From NCBI GenBank assembly GCA_958496175.1, contig OY292278.1, forward strand, positions 6,014,001 through 6,078,000: DNA of 64,000 nucleotides, read 5' to 3'. This DNA is from Sisyra terminalis. Its lineage: Eukaryota; Arthropoda; Insecta; Neuroptera; Sisyridae. Under the pieces are notes generated by a model. That model made no database searches. It was not told the origin of the DNA and worked only from the letters and a program-made list of their open reading frames with translations. Each line of letters begins with the position of its first letter. The stretch's first letter is position 1. Of the stretch, positions 58,626 to 64,000 are shown in pieces. Position numbers and translations under genes: made by a program.

Positions 58626-59340
58626 TAAAAATTTGGCTATCTTTCTAAGTAAATCATTCTGCCAACTTTCAAAAACAGGAACGTTAATATTTCCAGGACA
58701 AAATCTTTTTTTCTTTTGGTGCCCTTTTAATGTTGAAGATGGACGATCATCGTAGCAATTATCATTTCTGATACAGTAGCTCGAAAAAGTATTCTAGTGC
58801 TTTTTCCGAACCACAAACGAAAATTGGCTAGCCAGGATGTCTTTCTTCATTCCAAAGCTCTTTTTCCTTCAATTCCTGAATGATGAGCTGCAGTAAGTGC
58901 TCTTTATTGTTACCCATGACCTGGCCGAAGTAAAGTAATTTCTTTTCTTTATAGATATCATAAGAGTTTTTATAGTATTAAGTTGCGTTTGTAGTTTTTT
59001 ATTTCGCACGTGATTCCTCAAAGCTATCTTCAGGATTCGGTGAAAAATTTGGCTATCTTTTTTAAGTAATTCATTCTCCCAATTTTCGAAAACAGGAACG
59101 TTAATATTTTCAGGACATGATCTTTTTTTCTTCTCTTTTTCTTCATCCCAAAGCTTTTTTTCCTTGAATTTCTGAATGATAAGCTGAAGTAAATAATATT
59201 TATTACTACGCATGACTTGGTCAAAGTACCTACAGTAGCTTTCTTTTCTTTATAGATATCATTAGATTTTTTTGGTATTAAATTTCGTTAGTACTTCATC
59301 ATTTCGTATGTAATCCCTCCAAGCTATCTTCAGGATTCGG
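58626..59340. repeat. Duplicated C-terminal segment of a reverse-transcriptase gene
   Basis: AAGCTATCTTCAGGATTCGG ends at both 59040 and 59340 (300-bp period), and CAGGAACGTTAATATTT recurs near 58676 and 59093 (417-bp offset). The shared block spans the minus-strand RILKIA... to ...LQLIIQ segment of the retrotransposon remnant plus adjoining 3' sequence. Confidence 0.85.
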
Positions 59341-59830
59341 CGATATACCTACATTTACAAGAGCCCATCCTTCCATTCTGTATAAGACAAAAGGGAACAC
59401 ATAGCACTTGCCTAATTTTTGCCGAAGTTCCAGAGATAAAATTAAATCCATAAATTTTTTTTCCATCATTTTAAAGATTCCTCAGGCTTGTTCAATGCGA
59501 CTGTTTTTCCTGCACCATGCTGCCCTTATCGTTGATTTGACATCTGAGGTATTTGAAGTGCCCTTTCTATTGTCTTTTCATTTAGGTTTAGACATATGGG
59601 GTTTTGGTCTCGTTTGGAAATTACTATTAATTTGGGATTTCTATTATTTATTTTTGTATCGTATTTATAGCTGGGGTGGAAAGCATTATCTAAAAACACT
59701 TGAAGGTCTTTCGCAAAAGATGCGATGAAAACTAACTTGATTACTTATCTGAGGTTGTTGATAAGCTGACCATTGATTGATATATCTTCAGTTACTGTAT
59801 TTACCGCAAAAAAAAATCTTCAATAAAATT
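58730..59830 (-). pseudogene. Non-LTR retrotransposon reverse transcriptase, C-terminal third, with duplicated tail
   Basis: From 59830 leftwards, EDISINGQLINNLR is followed by a stop and VIK in place of the YADD catalytic box. Next come FAKDLQVFLDN, LIVISKRDQNP and LNEKTIERA, then KQSRIEQA and KCYVFPFVLYRMEGWAL. YRRILKIAWRDYIRNDEVLT follows (59345-59285), with FDQVMRSNKYYLLQLIIQ after a frameshift. The tail then repeats: HRILKIALRNHVRNKKL (59040-58990), and GQVMGNNKEHLLQLIIQ in another frame. It ends with SWLANLRLWFGKS, LFRATVSEMIIATMIV and a stop (about 58735). The AAGGGCACCAAAAG that follows resembles the 3' terminus of such elements. These are standard landmarks of insect endonuclease-reverse transcriptase elements. 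The lost YADD box, many stops and the tail duplication make it inactive. Confidence 0.8.
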
Positions 59831-61217
59831 CAAGATTAATTTTCATACCTTCAATTTGAAGTTTATAGCAGTAGATGATCTAAATGTAAAATAATGAAAT
59901 ATCGTAGTATTTGGATTTGTAGCAATAAATAATATTAAAGAAGTTGAAACATGGAAATTGATAGTATATTATTCAAAAAAAGGATTAACTTTAGTGAAGA
60001 AATCTGGTTTATTTTGTGATAAAAAATGAATGCTTCGTGGACGTAAAAGAGATAGTAGAATTATCCGCATTGTATGTATACAGTTTGGTGATCAAAATCT
60101 TTAGCGTAAGGCGAATTTTCTTTGATGGTAAGAAACAAGACTGAATGGATTATACGTCGAGAAAATGATTGATTAGGTACGTGAAATGTCAACACATCGT
60201 TGAATAACATCAAGTTGAATTTTCTTGATTAATACAACACTTATTCCATTAGTTCACAGTGTGTGATCCTCCCATAAAATTTCCAAACATCAACCCCGTT
60301 CCAGTCATTCCAGCCAACCCTTTCCATTCCACGATCATACGAATCATATTCCTCCACGCAACACAATTTTATTATGAAACACTGAAAACTCATTAAACTG
60401 ATACAAAGTTAATTTAAACTTAATGCAAAAGAAGGAACGACACTTCACTCATGTTTGCCGCGAAGAAGTCGCAACGATTTTCCTCATCGGGAAAAGCGCG
60501 CCCCGTAAAAGATAGCACCACCCGGCCAAAAACAATGCGAGCGAAACGGAAAATTGAAACGGAGTATTAAATTGTTGCGTATTGTTCTGTTTCTGGTTTT
60601 TGTTGTCATTAATATCCGCGAATGTAATATTGCGCACGTATACAAACATTAAATCGCGAACTTTCGTCAAACTTTTCTTTGGCAACTTTCACCCCGTCGT
60701 GTTTTCCACGTTTGTGTTTATCTTTGGGTTTTATTTGACGCGCGCCTGTTACATTTCGTGTCCAATTTGAAATTTCCATTTGAACCACTTGTACACCATA
60801 CGTAAACGGGATTTTATTTGCCGTGGAGAAGTGTATGCGAAAGTTGGCAAAAGTGTGCGATTAACGAAACGGGGAACAACAGATATACATACATTATTGC
60901 ACAATTGTTCCGAAAGTAAAAATTAACTCATCAAAGTTTCACGTGAACAAATAGAAAACTTTTCGCCAACTTGCCGTATGTTTTCAAGAGCCTGGGTGAT
61001 ATAGCCTTATGTGCGACAAAACACTTATTTTAATTAGTAGCGCGGAAAATTATTTCAATTTTCTGTGTACCAATTGCTTTTCAACAACAAAGAAAAATAA
61101 AACTTACAAACTTTCAACTTCGGAAATGTACAAAAGAGATTTGAGGAAAATATCAATTGACTTGTCATTATTACATTTTTTTTTACCCATTCCATATTCA
61201 AATTTTATAAATTAGAG
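59831..61217. other. Mostly unique DNA, no gene seen
   Basis: 60230-61010 is a GC-richer, repeat-poor block (for example aaaagcgcgccccgtaaaag near 60494). Open frames of 62-78 codons on both strands are unrecognised. It is a candidate host regulatory sequence. Confidence 0.3.
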
Positions 61218-61234
61218 CAGGGGTGGTCAAACTT
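61218..61234 (+). repeat. Orphan hAT-like terminal sequence
   Basis: CAGGGGTGGTCAAACTT matches the general form of hAT transposon ends (CAGGGGTGG.CAAACTT). I found no matching inverted end downstream within the window and no 8-bp duplication, so the element's extent is undefined. Confidence 0.45.
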
Positions 61235-61559
61235 AATACCAGTATGATCAACAATATTTTTTTTTATTTATGCGTGATCAACTTCAAAAAATTGGATAAA
61301 TCAAAACAAATACATATCCATGGAGTTACATGGGTTTAATCAGAGAAAAAATTATCTTTTTTTAAATTTTTTTTCCCCATTAAATATTAAATATTTTGTT
61401 TTTACTTTGCACTGTCTTAAACGTACATTTTTAATAAGAAATTACTGAAAATTTTGCGGAAAATTTTTTAAAACTCCACCATTGCGACGTCATGTCCGGT
61501 GATCCTTCGGAATTCTTCATTGTAGGATCATCAACCTCTGTCAAGTTAGCACCCGACTT

Positions 61560-63480
61560 TTGCAAATTAATTATTAATATTTGAACTTGATTGTAGCGAA
61601 AAAATTTTCGTTTGGACCTCTACCGAAAAAATTTATTCAATTTTTCCGAATCTATAGCCCACCATTGTTGGATTTTTCAAAAAAATTATCGTCTTTAGAT
61701 GGGCCTTGATACGTAAAGGGCTGTAACGAAAAAAATTTGTTTTTAACTTTAACCCGAAAAAAATTTTGTGCGATTTTGTTAATGCACTTATTCCATTGTT
61801 GAATTTTATAAAAACTATTACTTTTATTTCAACAGAAGTACAAACAAATTGTATTGCAATGCAAATTAGGTGTAAGAATCATATAACTACCAAAAAAAAT
61901 CCTTTTAACTCAATTCAAACAATAGATATAACGGTTTTTGTAAAAGTAATTAGACTCTATTTACTTCATTGTTGAAAAACGACCATAATTTTGATTCTGT
62001 AGAACTACCAAAGAATTTCTTTGCAGATTCTCCCAGATGCTGGTCTTTAGTTGATAATACTAGTTAAAATTTTGTTTGTGTCTCAACCGGAAAGAAAATG
62101 CAGTTTTCTGACAATAACAGATTTTCCTTTAGAGATTTTTCAAACCCAACTAATGTATAATCTAGCTACTGTGATGCTGAAGAATGTATCGAAAAAATTA
62201 TCCTTCTATCGCAATTCCAACGGTAATTATGATGGTTTTTGTAATAATACGACTCTTATTACTTCATTGTTGAAACTGCCAAAAAGGGCCACAGTTTTGA
62301 TTCTGTTGTGGTACAAATGATTTTTTTTGCGTATTTTCCCGGAGGCCGATCTTAGAAGGATAATTTTTTCGGTACAATCCTCTATAGTAGCTATGATCTA
62401 TTGTTGTTGGATACGGAAAATCTGTAATTGTTGGAAAACTTCATTTTCTTTTCGATTGATGTAGAAACAAAAATTCAACCGGTACCATAAACTAGAGATC
62501 AGCACCCGGAAGAACCTCCAAAAAATCGTTTGTACCTCAACAGAATCAAAATTATGACCGTTTTTGCCGTTTCAACAATGAAGTAATGAGAGTCAAATTA
62601 CTCATAGAAAAACTATTATTATTACCGTTGGAATTATGTTGAAAAAGTACTTTTTTCGGTACAATCCTCAACAACCTTGTACCTATATTTTACTGTCGTT
62701 GGATTTGGAAAATCTCCAAAGGAAAATCTATAATTCTCGGAAAACTGCATTTTCTTTCCGGTTGAATTACAAACGAAAAACAACCGGTATCATACACTAG
62801 AAACTAGCATCCAGGAAAATTGGCAAAAAATTCGTTTTTGACTCAACAGAATCTAAATTATGGCCGTTTTTGCCGTTTCAACAATGAAGTAATGAAAATT
62901 TTATTACCCATAGAAAAACCATTATAATTACCGTTGGGATTGTATTGGAAAAATATTTTTTTCGGTACAATCCTCAACAACCTAGTACCTAGATTTTACT
63001 GTCGTTGGATTTGGAAAATCTCCAAAGGAAAATCTATAATTCTCGGAAAACTGCATTTTCTTCCCGGTTGAATTCCAAACGAAAAACAACCGGTACCATA
63101 CACTAGAAACCAGCATCCAGGAAAATTGGCAAAAAAATTCGTCTTTACCTCAACAAAATCAAAATTATGGCCGTATTTTAATTTTAATAATGAAGTTATT
63201 AGAGACATATTACATTTACAAAATCCGTTATAACTTTTGTTTGGATTGAATTAGAAGGATTTTATTTGGTATACTTATGTTTCTATTTCTAACACCCACA
63301 TTGAACTGCAATAAAATATTTATATTTCAGTTGAAAAAAAATAACAGTCGTTTTAAAATTCAACAATGAAATAAGTGCATTTACAAAATCGTTCATAACT
63401 TTTTTTGGGTTAAATTTAAAAATATTTTTTCCCTTTTAGAGTCATCCAGTCCATATCCTTTTTAGGGACATCAATATCTG
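61560..63480. repeat. Foldback array of ~300-bp monomers
   Basis: Monomers carry a CCGTTTTTGCCGTTTCAACAATGAAGTAATGA block and TTTTTTCGGTACAATCCTC (GGTACA near 62371, 62658, 62964 and, diverged, 63267), separated by 287-306 bp. From about 62355 to 63480 they are in one orientation. From about 61560 to 62340 diverged monomers are in the opposite orientation; for example the complement of ACCGTTGGAATT lies at about 62211-62223 and that of CTTTCCGGTTGA at about 62085. The structure resembles foldback transposons with tandemly repeated inverted arms. No coding sequence is convincing. Confidence 0.75.
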
Positions 63481-63544
63481 GCTACGTTTAATTTTCTACT
63501 TTGTTTTTAAATTGATTCGGAGGTGAATCAAAAAAAATAATTTC

Positions 63545-63675
63545 TCAATAGAAAAAAAATGACATCATACGAAGAATTTTGAAATTTGAATCAGTCTGAA
63601 GATATATACGAATTTCTTCTGAATACGTCACGTAGCGCATGAGGCCACCTCTGTATTTTATAAACTTTGGTTAAT
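63545..63675. mobile_element. Second copy of the ~165-bp inverted-repeat element
   Basis: In reverse orientation it matches the 11545-11711 element. GACATCATACGAAGAATTTTGAAATT, CAGTCTGAAGATATATACGAATTTCTTCTG and GAGGCCACCTCTGTATT.TATAAACTTTG blocks appear in the same order. The end near 63675 is recognisable. The other end is diverged (ttctcaatagaaaaaaaatgac), and no target duplication remains. Confidence 0.75.
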
Positions 63676-64000
63676 AATAACATTTTACTAAGAAAGGAGC
63701 AAATCATACGATACTAAAGTAAAAGTTCCAAAATAGATGCGATATAAATTAAAAACAAATCTGAAAATGTAATAATAATAATAAAATAGGCTCTATGTCC
63801 AAAAATGCTCCTAATCGTTTTTCTTGGTTCTTAATTGCCTTTTTTAATTCTTACCCCCAATTGATTAATAAATGACATAAATAACGAAAAAAATTCCCAT
63901 GGAAAAAATTCCTTGTTAATTCTGATGATTGTTATCTTGAATTCATTGGTAATTTTTTTTTTCATTAACGATTGTTTTAAGTGAGATATGGTTAGATAAA
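63676..64000. other. AT-rich end of window, nothing recognised
   Basis: AT-rich sequence with a short TAATAATAATAA run near 63770. No feature seen. Confidence 0.4.

Noticed and set aside
61560..63480. CRISPR-like regular repeats
   Set aside because: The ~300-bp monomers are contiguous and diverged with no unique spacers, in an arthropod-type nuclear context.

Overview
The window looks like AT-rich arthropod (probably insect) nuclear DNA. I judged base composition by eye at roughly 30% GC and did not compute it. It carries the usual insect transposon fossils: Jockey-type non-LTR retrotransposons, a second endonuclease/reverse-transcriptase type of non-LTR element, a Penelope-like element, mariner, another Tc1/mariner-superfamily element, a pogo-like element and several short inverted-repeat elements. 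I find no convincing host gene, no tRNA or rRNA, no CRISPR array and no operon-like layout. The longest open frame (193 codons, 8225-8806) is not recognisable, and its second half is phenylalanine-rich low complexity. The window is best read as intergenic or intronic DNA; exons with small open frames could be missed.

Layout. 1-4780 is mostly unique AT-rich DNA. 4783-6196 is a tandem duplication whose minus strand carries remnants of a transposon protein. 6946-7711 is an inverted-repeat element. 9111-9683 is a 299-bp-period tandem pair. 10561-13000 holds two head-to-head 3' portions of a Penelope-like element, invaded by a short inverted-repeat element and by a piece of reverse transcriptase. 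13983-14498 is a long palindrome. 15877-16630 is another tandem pair. 17083-17556 is a TA-flanked inverted-repeat element. 18290-18965 is a minus-strand mariner fossil. 21595-23085 and 24419-25298 are tandem pairs, with a Tc1/mariner-superfamily fossil and a reverse-transcriptase fragment abutting between them (23545-24355). 28195-28846 is a Jockey 3' end, followed by a second inverted-repeat element (28901-29641). 31312-32715 is a tandem array broken by a foldback element. 34855-36966 is a four-copy array. 41440-42935 is a decayed Jockey element. 44238-46210 is a 2-kb element made almost entirely of long inverted repeats. 46885-48362 is a complete insertion with an 8-bp target duplication. 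50239-51230 is a deleted pogo-like element. 55557-57014 is another long-inverted-repeat element. 57705-59830 holds a tandem pair and a reverse-transcriptase fossil with a duplicated C-terminus. 61560-63480 is a foldback array of ~300-bp monomers. 63545-63675 is a second copy of the short element seen near 11.6 kb.

Nothing here forms a working pathway. Every recognisable coding remnant has stops, frameshifts or lost catalytic residues. Two points stand out. First, an unclassified transposon protein family occurs both in the 8-bp-duplication element (46885-48362) and in the 4.8-6.2 kb tandem repeat. Second, palindromes (seven large ones) and short-period tandem duplications (about ten, several near 300 bp) are unusually dense. 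Moderately GC-richer unique blocks near 1.5-2.3, 20.6-21.2, 33.5-34.0, 38.7-39.2, 43.5-43.7, 48.4-49.6 and 60.2-61.0 kb are the likeliest places for host regulatory sequence or small exons.
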